A stretch of 64,000 nt of DNA from Saprospira grandis (lineage in GTDB: Bacteria > Bacteroidota > Bacteroidia > Chitinophagales > Saprospiraceae). The translations under genes and the position numbers were made by a program. The stretch's first letter is position 1. Each line of letters opens with the position of its first letter. Below are positions 1 to 8,403 of the stretch, piece after piece. The stretch covers positions 2,993,501-3,057,500 of the forward strand of contig NZ_CP110854.1 of the NCBI RefSeq assembly GCF_027594745.1, written 5' to 3'. A model generated the notes under the pieces. The model ran no database searches, was not told the DNA's origin, and saw only the letters and a program-made list of their open reading frames with translations.

Positions 1-213
1 ATCGCCCCCATTCTATTCGGCGGAGCAGCCTTCGCCCCACCAAATATTGTTTTTTGTTTGGCTTCTCTTAACAAAATTTATAAAGTTGTTTTTTAGGGCA
101 ATCCCCTTGAAAAAGGCTATTTTGGCCGCCGTAGAGAAGTTAAGCATGGAAAATTATAACATTTCTCTAGGCTTCACTTTTTATTCAAAAACGGACTACT
201 GATAATTTTATCA
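1..213. other. Intergenic leader before the TonB-dependent receptor
   Basis: I see no gene in these 213 bases. The first 45 bases are GC-rich and may be the end of a feature that starts outside the window. The rest is AT-rich upstream sequence of the receptor gene. No clear TAnnTTTG promoter element was found. Confidence 0.4.
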
Positions 214-2625
214 ATGATGCAGAATTTTAAAATGAGCAGCCTCTTTTTGCTGCTTTTTGGCCTCTTTTCTTTTAGCCTTATGGCCCAAAATGGCGGAATA
301 AGGGGTACCCTTTTAGATGATGAAACGGGAATGCCTATCCCTTTTACCCCCGTCTACCTCAATAACGGAGAGTATAATGCCCTCTCTGGAGATGATGGCT
401 TCTATACCATCGCTAATGTGCCCCCAGGCAACTATCAACTCAAATGCCGTAGCCTCGGCTATGATAGTTTGGTAGTAGATGTAGAGGTTGTCGCCGGTAA
501 GTTTATGACCGTAAACCTCAATATGGTCCCCTCGGCCGAACAGGTAGGTACGGTAACCGTAGATGCAGATAAGGAAAAAGCCCAAAATACAGTGCGGGTC
601 TCTGTGGTCCAAGTTACCCCCAAAGATATTAAACGCCTGCCCTCTACAGGTGGCGAGGCCGATATCGCCCAATACCTACAAGTTATTCCAGGTATTGTCT
701 TTACTGGCGACCAAGGCGGACAGTTCTATATCCGTGGTGGCGCCCCCGTCCAAAATAAAATTCTACTCGATGGAATGACCATCTCTAACGCTTTTCACTC
801 TATCGGCTTTTTCTCGGTCTTCGAAACAGAACTGATCCGTAGCGCCGATGTCTATACCGGCGGCTTTAGCGCCAAATATGGCGGCCGCTCTTCCGCTATT
901 GTCGATATCCGAACCCGAGATGGAAATAAAAAGCGCACAGCGGGAATGGTTAGTATCAACCCTTTTGTCGCTAAAGCCCTAATTGAAGGACCCATTATCC
1001 CCCTAGGCGATGATGGCGGAAGTAGCCTCTCTTATTTTGTGACAGCCAAGCATTCTTACCTCAATGAAAGCTCTAAGTTACTCTATAAGCCTATCCTCAG
1101 CCGTGAAGGAACTGCCGTTTCTGATAGCACACTCCCTTATAGCTTTACCGATTTTCACGCAAAGCTCTCTTTTAATGCCGCCAACGGTAGCCGACTAAAT
1201 GCCTACGGCTTTAGCCATAATGATGTGGCCAATTTTGGCGATGTGGCTAAGTATAGCTGGAATTCTGCCGGCGGTGGAATCAATTTCCGTATCGTCCCCG
1301 GCGCAGCCAAAATTATTATGGACGGTACCCTGGCCTACTCACTCTATGGCTCTAACTTTGAAGAAGGCGACGGTAGCCGCGAACGCCGTAGCGATATCTC
1401 TAATTTTAACGCCAACTTTAATTTTACCTATTATATGGGCCTCTCTAGAGAGCTCAATTATGGCCTAGAGTTCAATAGTGTCGGTACCGATTTCGCCTTT
1501 GTAAACAATAATGGTATTCCCATCGGCCAAACTCAATCTAATACAGAGGTAGCCGGCTATCTCCGCTATCAAGGCCGCTTTGGCAATTTGGTGATCGAAC
1601 CTAGTTTGCGCGCTCAATATTATGCCTCTTTGGGCGAGTTTAGAGCAGAACCCCGCCTGGGCCTTAAGTATAATATTACCGAAAATATCCGCCTCAAAAT
1701 GGCGGGCGGGATGTACTCCCAAAACTTAATCAGCTCTGTAGACGAACGAGATGTAGTTAACTTGTTTGTCGGCTTTTTGGGTGGGCCCGACCAACAGGTG
1801 TTCCGAATTACGGGCTATGATGAAGAAAGTCAATCGCCTGTTTATGAGGCCACCAATTCTAAACTGCAAACTTCTATTCATGCTATTGGCGGTCTAGAGT
1901 TTGACGCAGGTAAACATTTGGTCTTTAATGTAGAACCCTATATCAAATGGTTCCCCCAAATTATTGGCCTGAACCGCAACCGCACCGCCGATACCGACCA
2001 ACTACAACCCACTTACATCGCCGAAGAAGGAAAAGCCTATGGCCTCGATCTCTCCGGAACTTATGAAAAAGATCAACTTTATCTCTATCTGGCCTACTCT
2101 CTAGGCCATGTCCGCCGAGATGATGGGCTGCAAGAGTTTCCCGCTCACTTCGACCGCCGCCATAATCTCAACTTTGTGGGCGCCTATAAACTGAAGTTTA
2201 AGTCCCTACCCGAAGACCTTTCTGCAGAGGAACGCCGCAGACGTACCGAGTACCCCCTAGAGCTCTCGCTCCGCTGGAATCTCGGCTCAGGTTTCCCCTT
2301 TACGCAAACTCAAGGCTTTTTTACTAATTATAGCTTCCAAGACGGCATCAATAGCGATTATATTACCGCCAATAATAATCCCGATACCGAATTGGGCGTG
2401 CTCTACAGCGATGAACTCAACGGTGGCCGCCTGCCTTATTATCATCGCCTCGATTTCTCGGCCACTTATACCTTTGACCTCGGCCGCTATAGCAAGTTGC
2501 TCCTCAATGCCAGTGTGACCAATATGTACGATCGAGCCAATATTTTCTACTTTGATCGCGTCCGCTACCAAAGAGTAAATCAATTGCCTATCCTCCCCGC
2601 CTTAGGCGCTGTACTCAAGTTCTAA
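214..2625 (+). CDS. TonB-dependent outer membrane receptor with CarboxypepD-regulatory domain
   Basis: An 803-residue outer membrane protein predicted to import a substrate using TonB energy. Residues 1-25 are a signal peptide ending in SLMAQ. Residues about 28-105 form a carboxypeptidase-regulatory-like beta sandwich (GIRGTLLDDETGMPIPFTPV), typical of Bacteroidota receptors. A plug domain follows at about 135-235, with LPSTGGEADIAQYLQVIPG, FYIRGG and KILLDG. The remainder is beta-barrel repeats ending in phenylalanine (AVLKF), as expected for assembly by Bam. ATGs at 214, 217 and 232 are all possible starts; 214 keeps a standard signal peptide. No SusD partner is next to it, so the substrate cannot be read from context. 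A Rho-independent terminator follows directly. The family is certain; the ligand is unknown. Confidence 0.93.
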   Translation: MMQNFKMSSLFLLLFGLFSFSLMAQNGGIRGTLLDDETGMPIPFTPVYLNNGEYNALSGDDGFYTIANVPPGNYQLKCRSLGYDSLVVDVEVVAGKFMTVNLNMVPSAEQVGTVTVDADKEKAQNTVRVSVVQVTPKDIKRLPSTGGEADIAQYLQVIPGIVFTGDQGGQFYIRGGAPVQNKILLDGMTISNAFHSIGFFSVFETELIRSADVYTGGFSAKYGGRSSAIVDIRTRDGNKKRTAGMVSINPFVAKALIEGPIIPLGDDGGSSLSYFVTAKHSYLNESSKLLYKPILSREGTAVSDSTLPYSFTDFHAKLSFNAANGSRLNAYGFSHNDVANFGDVAKYSWNSAGGGINFRIVPGAAKIIMDGTLAYSLYGSNFEEGDGSRERRSDISNFNANFNFTYYMGLSRELNYGLEFNSVGTDFAFVNNNGIPIGQTQSNTEVAGYLRYQGRFGNLVIEPSLRAQYYASLGEFRAEPRLGLKYNITENIRLKMAGGMYSQNLISSVDERDVVNLFVGFLGGPDQQVFRITGYDEESQSPVYEATNSKLQTSIHAIGGLEFDAGKHLVFNVEPYIKWFPQIIGLNRNRTADTDQLQPTYIAEEGKAYGLDLSGTYEKDQLYLYLAYSLGHVRRDDGLQEFPAHFDRRHNLNFVGAYKLKFKSLPEDLSAEERRRRTEYPLELSLRWNLGSGFPFTQTQGFFTNYSFQDGINSDYITANNNPDTELGVLYSDELNGGRLPYYHRLDFSATYTFDLGRYSKLLLNASVTNMYDRANIFYFDRVRYQRVNQLPILPALGAVLKF

Positions 2626-2646
2626 AAGGAACTATTATATATATAG

Positions 2647-2680
2647 AAAAGCCCGATTCTTCAGAGTTGGGCTTTTTTTA
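2647..2680 (+). terminator. Rho-independent terminator of the receptor gene
   Basis: AAAAGCCC and GGGCTTTT arms flank a short loop, followed by T residues. It lies 22 bases after the receptor stop codon. Confidence 0.85.
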
Positions 2681-2689
2681 TTGTTTTTT

Positions 2690-2847
2690 GGGGCCTGCCG
2701 CCTGCGGCGGCCGGGCCATTGCGCAGCTCGCAGTTCTGCTCGGCCCTGCAGGCTTTTTCGCTGCGCTACAAAAGCCTTGGGTCTGCCGCCTGCGGCGGCC
2801 CTGCTACATGTCCCTAGGCCTGCGGCGGCTTCGCCGCCTGTCCCCCG
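2690..2847 (+). repeat. GGGGC intergenic element, copy a (core type 1)
   Basis: It begins GGGGCC straight after the terminator. The first stem is CCGCC-TG-CGGCGG. The core is GCTCGCAGTTCTGCTCGGCC, with one base different from the consensus. A second stem pairs AGGCTTTT with AAAAGCCT, and a third pairs GCCGCC with GGCGGC. The tail reads CTAGGCCTGCGGCGGCTTCG. Short open frames inside it are by-products of its composition. Confidence 0.9.
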
Positions 2848-2848
2848 C

Positions 2849-3042
2849 AAAAAAATACTTTTTTTTAAAAAGGCGGCCACCAAAATACAAGCCGCTTACA
2901 TCTAGTTAAATAGAGAAAGCGCTTAAAGGAGAAGAAGACGGCTCTGCCGCCTCTGGCCCACAGAAAAAAAATACTTTTTTTTTAAAAGGCAAGCACCAAA
3001 ATACAAGCCGCTTACATCTAGTCAAATAGAAAGTTCTTAAAG
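2849..3042. repeat. Local direct duplication, two ~75 bp copies
   Basis: Copy 1 (2849-2928) and copy 2 (2963-3042) share an A-run, TACTTTTTTTT, then AAAGGC, ACCAAAATACAAGCCGCTTA and CATCTAGT, with a few changes. They separate copy a of the GGGGC element from the gcvH upstream region. The remaining bases up to 3235 hold nothing recognised; no glycine riboswitch fold was seen. Confidence 0.8.
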
Positions 3043-3235
3043 ACGAATTGGGCGGCAATATATGCAGCCCCGCAAGGAAAAAAGCGAAATTAAAGGAAGT
3101 GCTTTAGTGATTTCCCCAAAAAAAAATTATTTTTGGCAGCAAATGCCCCAAAATAGCCGCCCAATAACTTCGGGCCAATCTATTCTTGTGGGCCAATCAC
3201 AATTTTAATATCCTTTAATTAAGCTAGTTTCGCTT

Positions 3236-3616
3236 ATGAACATTCCAGAAAATCTGAAGTACAGTAAGGACCACGAATGGGTTCGCCTAGAAGGGGAGTT
3301 CGCTTTTGTTGGTATTACTGATTTTGCCCAATCCGAACTCGGAGATATTGTTTATGTTGATATTTCTGAAGAAGGGGAGGACCTAGACGCGGAGGAAATC
3401 TTTGGCTCTGTAGAAGCTGTAAAAACAGTTTCGGACCTAATGATGCCTATTAGCGGAGAGGTAGTAGAATTTAACGAAGGCCTAGAAGATAGCCCCGAGT
3501 TGGTCAACTCTGATCCCTACGGCGAAGGCTGGATGGTTAAAATCAAAGTTCGAGATGCTGCCGAAATGGACGATTTGATGGATGCCGCTGCTTATAAAGC
3601 AGCCATCAATGCTTAA
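3236..3616 (+). CDS. gcvH: Glycine cleavage system H protein
   Basis: A 126-residue cytoplasmic lipoyl-carrier protein that shuttles the methylamine group of glycine between the P, T and L proteins. Length matches the family. The lipoylation loop is FGSVEAVKTVSDL, with the modified lysine at residue 63. The N-terminal KDHEWVRLEG and C-terminal DPYGEGWMVKIKV are characteristic. The partner genes gcvP and gcvT are not in the window; lipA, which makes its cofactor, lies at 29.0-29.9 kb. The stop codon overlaps the start of the VanZ-like gene, indicating translational coupling. Confidence 0.97.
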   Translation: MNIPENLKYSKDHEWVRLEGEFAFVGITDFAQSELGDIVYVDISEEGEDLDAEEIFGSVEAVKTVSDLMMPISGEVVEFNEGLEDSPELVNSDPYGEGWMVKIKVRDAAEMDDLMDAAAYKAAINA

Positions 3617-3944
3617 GCGACTTTTTTCCTCAGCCTATTTTTTGGCCCTGATTGCCTTGGCCTTGCTCTCGCTTTGGCCCCTGCAATTGCCCGCTAGCCT
3701 AAATGGCTTGGGCTGGGATAAATTAGCTCATTTTCTTTTTTACTTTGGCCTACTGCTCTTGGGCAATAGCGTCTGGACCAAAAAAAGAAATAACCTCTAT
3801 TTTAGCCTCGCTTTGGGCCTCCTCCTAGAGTGTTTGCAAGACCTTAGCCCTTACCGTCAATTTGACTATTGGGATCTGGCCGCAAATACAATAGGCGCCC
3901 TTATGGGCTACTATTTATTAAGGAAATATTCATTGTTTCAATAA
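3609..3944 (+). CDS. VanZ-like small membrane protein
   Basis: A 111-residue integral membrane protein with about four transmembrane helices. The ATG at 3609 overlaps the gcvH stop by 8 bases and is preferred over an in-frame ATG at 3582 that lies deep inside gcvH. VanZ-family signatures visible are DKLAHFLFYFGLLLLG, LLLECLQDLSPYRQFDYWDL and AANTIGALMGYYLL. The role of VanZ-like proteins outside glycopeptide resistance is unknown; pairing with gcvH is recurrent in Bacteroidota as far as I recall. No function beyond membrane location is claimed. Confidence 0.85.
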   Translation: MLKRLFSSAYFLALIALALLSLWPLQLPASLNGLGWDKLAHFLFYFGLLLLGNSVWTKKRNNLYFSLALGLLLECLQDLSPYRQFDYWDLAANTIGALMGYYLLRKYSLFQ

Positions 3945-3974
3945 ACTATTTTTTTCACCCAAAACCACAGAATT

Positions 3975-4961
3975 ATGCTGTTAGGATTCCTCTCTAACGA
4001 CTTTCTGATGGCGAGCATTATGGTCTCTGGAAGCCAAATTGTCATTAGCCTCGTTGGGCTGATTGCGGTTTCTGCCGGAGCTATTTTTGGCTACAAATCC
4101 TATTTGGCTAAGCAGAGCGAAAAGCTCATGCAGGCCAAGGAAGGAAAAGAAGATGCCAATTACTCGGCCATTACTAGAAAGTACGAGGAGGTGAATGTGT
4201 TTAAGCACTCGCCCATGGTGTACCGGGCAGGTTTGGCATGTTCACTCTTTGTGGTCTTCTTGGCGCTAAACTGGACTCAAACCGAATGGGAAGAGTTTGC
4301 TTTTGAGGAGGAAACGGTGATCGAATCAGAAGAAATTCTGATAGATGTGCCTAACACGCCACCACCTCCGCCTCCGCCACCACCGCCACCACCACCGCCA
4401 CCTCCTCCCACGCAGGTACAAATTGATGATACCAAGCCGGAGCCTCCCCCTGAGCCACCTTCTCAGGATGATGAGCAACAGGATCTTGAAGGAGATAAAG
4501 ATGGGAAGAAAGGAAGCAAAGGGACACCCCCACCGCCTCCGCCTCCTCCACCACCTCCCCCCCCTCCTCCTCCCCCCAAAGCCCCCGAGGTTTTTGAGTT
4601 TGTGGAGCAGTTTCCTCGCTTCCCCGGTTGTGAGGATAAGGAAGGCTCTGATGCAGAAAAGAAGCAATGTGCTGATTTGAAGCTCCGCGCCTATTTGGCC
4701 AAAAAAGCAGGTTATCCCGCTATGGCCCGTGAAAATGGCATCGAAGGAACCGTTTACGTTCGTTACATCGTACTAGAAGATGGCCGTATCGCCAATGTTG
4801 AAGTCGTTCGCGACATGACTGGCGGTGGAGGACTAGCAGAAGCTGCCCTCCGTGCTGTGAAAAGTATGAACAGTATGAAGGAAAAATGGACCCCCGGTCG
4901 CCAAAGAGGTAATCCCGTACGTGTACGTATGGTAGTGCCCATCAAGTTCCAATTGAACTAA
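3975..4961 (+). CDS. TonB-family energy transducer with two polyproline rods
   Basis: A 328-residue protein with two N-terminal transmembrane segments (about residues 19-40 and 84-101). A periplasmic linker follows, holding two uninterrupted runs of exactly 17 prolines separated by an acidic and basic spacer (DDTKPEPPPEPPS, then DGKKGSKGT). The C-terminal third is a TonB domain: FPRFPGCED, YPAMARENGIEGTVYVRYIV and a final VRMVVPIKFQL. It probably passes proton-motive energy to TonB-dependent receptors such as the one at 214-2625. ExbB and ExbD are not adjacent. The usual single anchor is replaced by two helices, so the topology before the rod is unusual. A strong terminator follows. Confidence 0.88.
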   Translation: MLLGFLSNDFLMASIMVSGSQIVISLVGLIAVSAGAIFGYKSYLAKQSEKLMQAKEGKEDANYSAITRKYEEVNVFKHSPMVYRAGLACSLFVVFLALNWTQTEWEEFAFEEETVIESEEILIDVPNTPPPPPPPPPPPPPPPPPTQVQIDDTKPEPPPEPPSQDDEQQDLEGDKDGKKGSKGTPPPPPPPPPPPPPPPPPKAPEVFEFVEQFPRFPGCEDKEGSDAEKKQCADLKLRAYLAKKAGYPAMARENGIEGTVYVRYIVLEDGRIANVEVVRDMTGGGGLAEAALRAVKSMNSMKEKWTPGRQRGNPVRVRMVVPIKFQLN

Positions 4962-4985
4962 ATCTTGGCTTAGGCCAAACTGTAT

Positions 4986-5017
4986 AGAGCTACTCCCTTG
5001 GGAGTAGCTTTTTTTTG
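4986..5017 (+). terminator. Rho-independent terminator after the TonB gene
   Basis: AGCTACTCCC pairs with GGGAGTAGCT around a very tight loop, followed by eight T residues. Confidence 0.9.
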
Positions 5018-5034
5018 GCCCAAAGCACAGCATC

Positions 5035-5273
5035 TGGCTCCCCAAACGACCGAAGGGAGTAAGGCGCGCAGCGCCTCGGCTGAGGGATGGATAGCAGGGG
5101 CCCGAAGGGCCAGACCCAGCCGCCAAAGGCGGCGCAGGGCCGAGCAGACCTGCGAGCTGCGACACAGCCCGACCCGAGCCGATAATTCATGAGGGTTTCC
5201 ACCCTCATTTTGTATCGCTTCGCAAAGCGATACCGCTTTGCGCTGGGTTTCAACCCGGCGGAAGGGGCAGCCC
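5035..5273 (-). repeat. GGGGC intergenic element, copy k, interrupted by a palindrome cluster
   Basis: In reverse orientation the element runs from the GGGGC end at 5273. The core GCAGGGCCGAGCAGACCTGC lies at about 5134-5153. Bases 5181-5260 are a foreign cluster of small hairpins that splits the element in its first stem; see the separate entry. Confidence 0.85.
5181..5260. repeat. Small-palindrome cluster inside copy k
   Basis: Three hairpins in a row: ATGAGGGTTTCCACCCTCAT at 5189-5208, GTATCGCTT/AAAGCGATAC at 5212-5233, and CGCTGGGTTTCAACCCGGCG at 5241-5260. The same modules recur at 28817-28888 and 53506-53577. Confidence 0.8.
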
Positions 5274-5466
5274 CAAAAAAACAGCCTCCTAATAAAAATG
5301 AGGGCCAAAGCTTAAATAAAAAAGAAGATTGTGTATATTTTGGGTCTTGGAATCAAAAGTTTGTTTGCTTCCCACTAAACTGACATCAACAATCAATTTA
5401 AGCTGCTGCTTAGTTGCCTCATAATTAGGCAGTAAGGAGGCAGAAGATAGAAAAACAACAAAATAT

Positions 5467-7173
5467 ATGTCTGCTGTAGAAAAACGATGGCTGAAAAATT
5501 ACCCCCAAGGCGTTCCTCATGAAATCGATTTTGGAGGATACACCAGCTTAGTAGATTTGGTTAATGAGAACCTGAAAAAATATGCGAACCGTCCCGCTTT
5601 TAGAAGCTTTGTGGGCAGTTCAGAAAAGGCCCTTAGCTTTGCGGAGGTAGATCAGTTATCGAAGCAGTTTGCGGCCTATTTGCAAAATGATATGGGCCTT
5701 AAACCTGGCGATCGTTTGGCCCTGATGATGCCTAACCTTCTACAGTATCCCATTGCTCTTTTTGCCGCTATGCGTGCGGGTTTGACCATTGTAAATACCA
5801 ATCCGCTTTATACGGCCAGAGAAATTGAGCATCAATTTAATGATGCAGAGGTAACCGCAGTGATCATTGCCGAAAACTTTGCGGCCGAGCTCGAAAAAGT
5901 AATCGATAAGACCCAAGTGAAACGCAATAAGGTGATTGTAGTGAGCATTGGGGAGATGTTTGGCGGCTTTAAGGGCTGGCTGATCAATTTTGCGGTGCGC
6001 AATCTTAAAAAAATGGTCCCTAGCTATAATTTGGCCGGGCATATCAAATTTAAAAAGGCCCTCAATAAAGGCAATGCCAGCCAGCTCAAAATGGCTACTG
6101 GCGGCCAGCTTGATGATGTAATTTGCCTACAATATACGGGCGGTACTACTGGGGTGGCCAAGGGGGCCGAGCTGACCAATAAAAACCTATTGGCCAATGC
6201 TTTTCAGGTAGAAGGCTGGATCAATAGCGCCAATATCAAAGAAGGACAGGAGCGTATCTTAACCCCGCTTCCGCTCTATCATATTTTCTCCTTTACGGTA
6301 AATTTACTTTGTTTGGGGACTTCTTTTGGTGCCTGCAATGTTTTGGTGGTCAATCCTAGAGATTTACCCGCGGTGGTGGACATCATGAAAAAGACCGAGC
6401 CCAGCATTATGACCGGGGTAAATACCTTATTCAATGCCCTTTTGAATAATGCAGAATTTGCGCAGCTCGACTTTTCTAAGCTACAAATTGTGATTGGGGG
6501 AGCCATGGCTATTCAGAAACCCGTGGCTGAAAAATGGAAAAAAGTAACGGGTTCTACCTTGACAGAAGGTTACGGCATGACCGAAGCCTCTCCGGTGGTT
6601 TCTGTCAATCCGCTCTATGATGAGGGCCGTATTGGCACCATTGGTTTGCCTATTCCCTCTACCGAAATTCGCATTTGCGATGAAGAAAATAACCCCTTAG
6701 CTTTGGGCGAGGCTGGAGAAATTCAAGTGCGGGGTCCTCAGGTGATGAAGGGCTACCTCAACCGCCCAGAAGCCACGGCCAAAACCATTATTGACGGTTG
6801 GTTGCGCACTGGAGATGTGGGCATTATGGATGAAGATGGTTTTGTGAAAATTGTGGACCGCATTAAGGATATGATTTTGGTTTCGGGCTTTAATGTTTAT
6901 CCCAACGAAATTGAGGAGGTCCTTGCTGCTCATCCCAAAGTTTTGGAGGTGGCCGCAGTTGGCGTTCCCGATCCCAAGTCTACAGAGGCCGTGAAGGTCT
7001 TTGTGGTCAAAAAAGATCCTTCTCTGACGGAAGAGGAGCTCCGTGCTTTCTCTAAAGAAAACTTTACGGGCTACAAAAAGCCCAAACATTATGAATTTAG
7101 AGAGGAGTTGCCCAAGACCAATGTGGGTAAAATCCTTCGCCGGGCCCTAAGAGATGAGGCCAAACAGGCATAA
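5467..7173 (+). CDS. fadD: Long-chain fatty acid-CoA ligase
   Basis: A 568-residue AMP-forming acyl-CoA synthetase that activates fatty acids to acyl-CoA at the membrane for beta-oxidation or lipid synthesis. The ANL signature LQYTGGTTGVAKGAELT is near residue 222. Further motifs are LTEGYGMTEASPVV (substrate and adenylate binding), GWLRTGDVGIMDEDGF (A8 hinge region) and a catalytic lysine motif near the C-terminus (PKTNVGKILRR). Length and motif order match FadD. The ATG at 5467 is the first good start and follows an AT-rich leader. It is monocistronic by position: a terminator follows within 20 bases of the stop. It fits functionally with the acyl-CoA dehydrogenases at 14.8-16.0 and 51.6-53.4 kb. 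Confidence 0.95.
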   Translation: MSAVEKRWLKNYPQGVPHEIDFGGYTSLVDLVNENLKKYANRPAFRSFVGSSEKALSFAEVDQLSKQFAAYLQNDMGLKPGDRLALMMPNLLQYPIALFAAMRAGLTIVNTNPLYTAREIEHQFNDAEVTAVIIAENFAAELEKVIDKTQVKRNKVIVVSIGEMFGGFKGWLINFAVRNLKKMVPSYNLAGHIKFKKALNKGNASQLKMATGGQLDDVICLQYTGGTTGVAKGAELTNKNLLANAFQVEGWINSANIKEGQERILTPLPLYHIFSFTVNLLCLGTSFGACNVLVVNPRDLPAVVDIMKKTEPSIMTGVNTLFNALLNNAEFAQLDFSKLQIVIGGAMAIQKPVAEKWKKVTGSTLTEGYGMTEASPVVSVNPLYDEGRIGTIGLPIPSTEIRICDEENNPLALGEAGEIQVRGPQVMKGYLNRPEATAKTIIDGWLRTGDVGIMDEDGFVKIVDRIKDMILVSGFNVYPNEIEEVLAAHPKVLEVAAVGVPDPKSTEAVKVFVVKKDPSLTEEELRAFSKENFTGYKKPKHYEFREELPKTNVGKILRRALRDEAKQA

Positions 7174-7189
7174 AAATTTAGTTAGGACC

Positions 7190-7216
7190 AAAAGGGGCTT
7201 CGGCCCCTTTTTTTTG
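7190..7216 (+). terminator. Rho-independent terminator of fadD
   Basis: AAAGGGGC-TTCG-GCCCCTTT with a UUCG-type tetraloop and a long T tract. Confidence 0.92.
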
Positions 7217-7232
7217 GAGAAAAAAAAGCAGT

Positions 7233-8015
7233 ATGCTCCGATTTATGCTCATTCGGCTTCTCAAATGGAGCCTTTTCTTACTTTTGATTGGCCGAGCTTG
7301 GCAGCACTTTTTTTGGTCGGCACCCTATGAATATATTTTACCCGCCAGCTGGGGCCCCGATGGGGTCGACCGTTTTACGCATTTGATGGGTTGGTTTTAT
7401 GTTTTGGGCGCCGCCGCCACGGTATTTAGCGATAGCCGAAATAAGGGCCGTATTTTTATTTGGCAGGGGGGCGCACTGATGGTTTTGGCTTGGCTCTACC
7501 AAATTGAAGCGGGCGCCTATTGGCCCAGTTTTTTTGTGCACAGTTTGCAGTTTTCCTTGCCTTTTAGCTACTATTTGCTGCTCTTTAGCAAAAAACCGGT
7601 GCAGAAAATTGTCTGGCGAATGAAAATGGCCCTTAGCCTGAGTCTGTTGGCCTACGCCTTTTATGCCCTAGATATTCATGCGCCCAATCAAATCAATTGG
7701 CAGGAGGCCCTACAAGATAGTTTTGGCCTGAGCTATGGCCGCAGCCGCCTGATTTTGCAAATTATGGGTGGGGTAGAGCTAGCCCTGATTCCCTTGCTTT
7801 GGTTCAAGCCTAGCCAAAAGGCGGCTTTTTGGGGCATTTTTGCCTGGGGGATTCTCATCATGATTAGCAGTATCGGTTTGCTATTTTGGGAGCTGCCTTA
7901 CTGGAAATCTATGCTCCGCTCTACCTGGGAGCTTCTCTGCCTAACGCCCAATCTGGCCTTTTCTTACGTCCTTTGGCGCTATGTCGCTTTCCGACAAAAG
8001 TATGAAGATTTTTAA
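7233..8015 (+). CDS. Multi-pass membrane protein of unknown function
   Basis: 260 residues with about seven hydrophobic segments (for example residues 7-24, 49-67, 75-92, 103-120, 131-148, 170-187 and 196-216). It is rich in Trp and Tyr, with a short basic C-terminus (WRYVAFRQKYEDF). I do not recognise the family. A distant DoxX-like fold is possible because of the small four-helix-like spacing, but no signature supports this. The ATG at 7233 follows the fadD terminator by 16 bases, so it may have its own promoter or rely on read-through. No operon partner is evident. Confidence 0.7.
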   Translation: MLRFMLIRLLKWSLFLLLIGRAWQHFFWSAPYEYILPASWGPDGVDRFTHLMGWFYVLGAAATVFSDSRNKGRIFIWQGGALMVLAWLYQIEAGAYWPSFFVHSLQFSLPFSYYLLLFSKKPVQKIVWRMKMALSLSLLAYAFYALDIHAPNQINWQEALQDSFGLSYGRSRLILQIMGGVELALIPLLWFKPSQKAAFWGIFAWGILIMISSIGLLFWELPYWKSMLRSTWELLCLTPNLAFSYVLWRYVAFRQKYEDF

Positions 8016-8052
8016 CTGAATTTAGCCTAGCTTTTTGCTGGGCTATTTTTTT

Positions 8053-8190
8053 GGGGCAGCCCCTTCGGCCTGCGGCCTCGGGTCGCTATGTTGCGGGGCT
8101 CGCTGCTCGCTCGGCCCTGCGTCGCTTACGCTCCTCGGTCTGGCCTTCGGCCACCCACTCCACAGCGCTCAGCCGCTCCACCTCATTTTT
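8053..8190 (+). repeat. GGGGC intergenic element, copy b (core type 2)
   Basis: GGGGC starts 38 bases after the preceding stop. The first stem is around GGCCTGCGGCC. The core is GCTCGCTGCTCGCTCGGCCC. The second stem is degraded (GTCGCTTACGCTCC), and the third stem is TGGCCTTCGGCCA. It sits in a convergent gap with ychF. Confidence 0.88.
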
Positions 8191-8218
8191 TGCTCAGAAC
8201 AAATTGCTTCGGCCCTAA

Positions 8219-8259
8219 AACAAAAAAAAAGCAAGCAGCTTCCCCAAGCTACTTGCTAA
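8219..8259 (-). terminator. Probable terminator for ychF
   Basis: Read on the minus strand, GCAAGTAGCTT pairs with AAGCTGCTTGC and is followed by nine T residues. It lies about 145 bases after the ychF stop, so the 3' untranslated region would be long. Bases 8260-8403 between them hold nothing recognised. Confidence 0.6.
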
Positions 8260-8403
8260 ATATTAATCCCCATGATTTACCCCAAACTTAATTGGATTAG
8301 ACAAGGTATTTCCTTCTTGTCTGTTACAAAGATAGGGCAGGGGGTATTATTTTTTTTGCTGATAAGACCTAAAGCCTAAAAATAGGTAGTCTGGCCTATC
8401 GAT

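Noticed and set aside
3043..3235. Glycine riboswitch before gcvH
   Set aside because: No paired aptamer core was recognisable; only A/T-rich sequence and a short GGGCC repeat are seen.
4326..4667. Open frames opposite or out of frame with the polyproline coding region
   Set aside because: Low-complexity shadows (Arg/Trp/His-rich) of the proline codons in the TonB gene.
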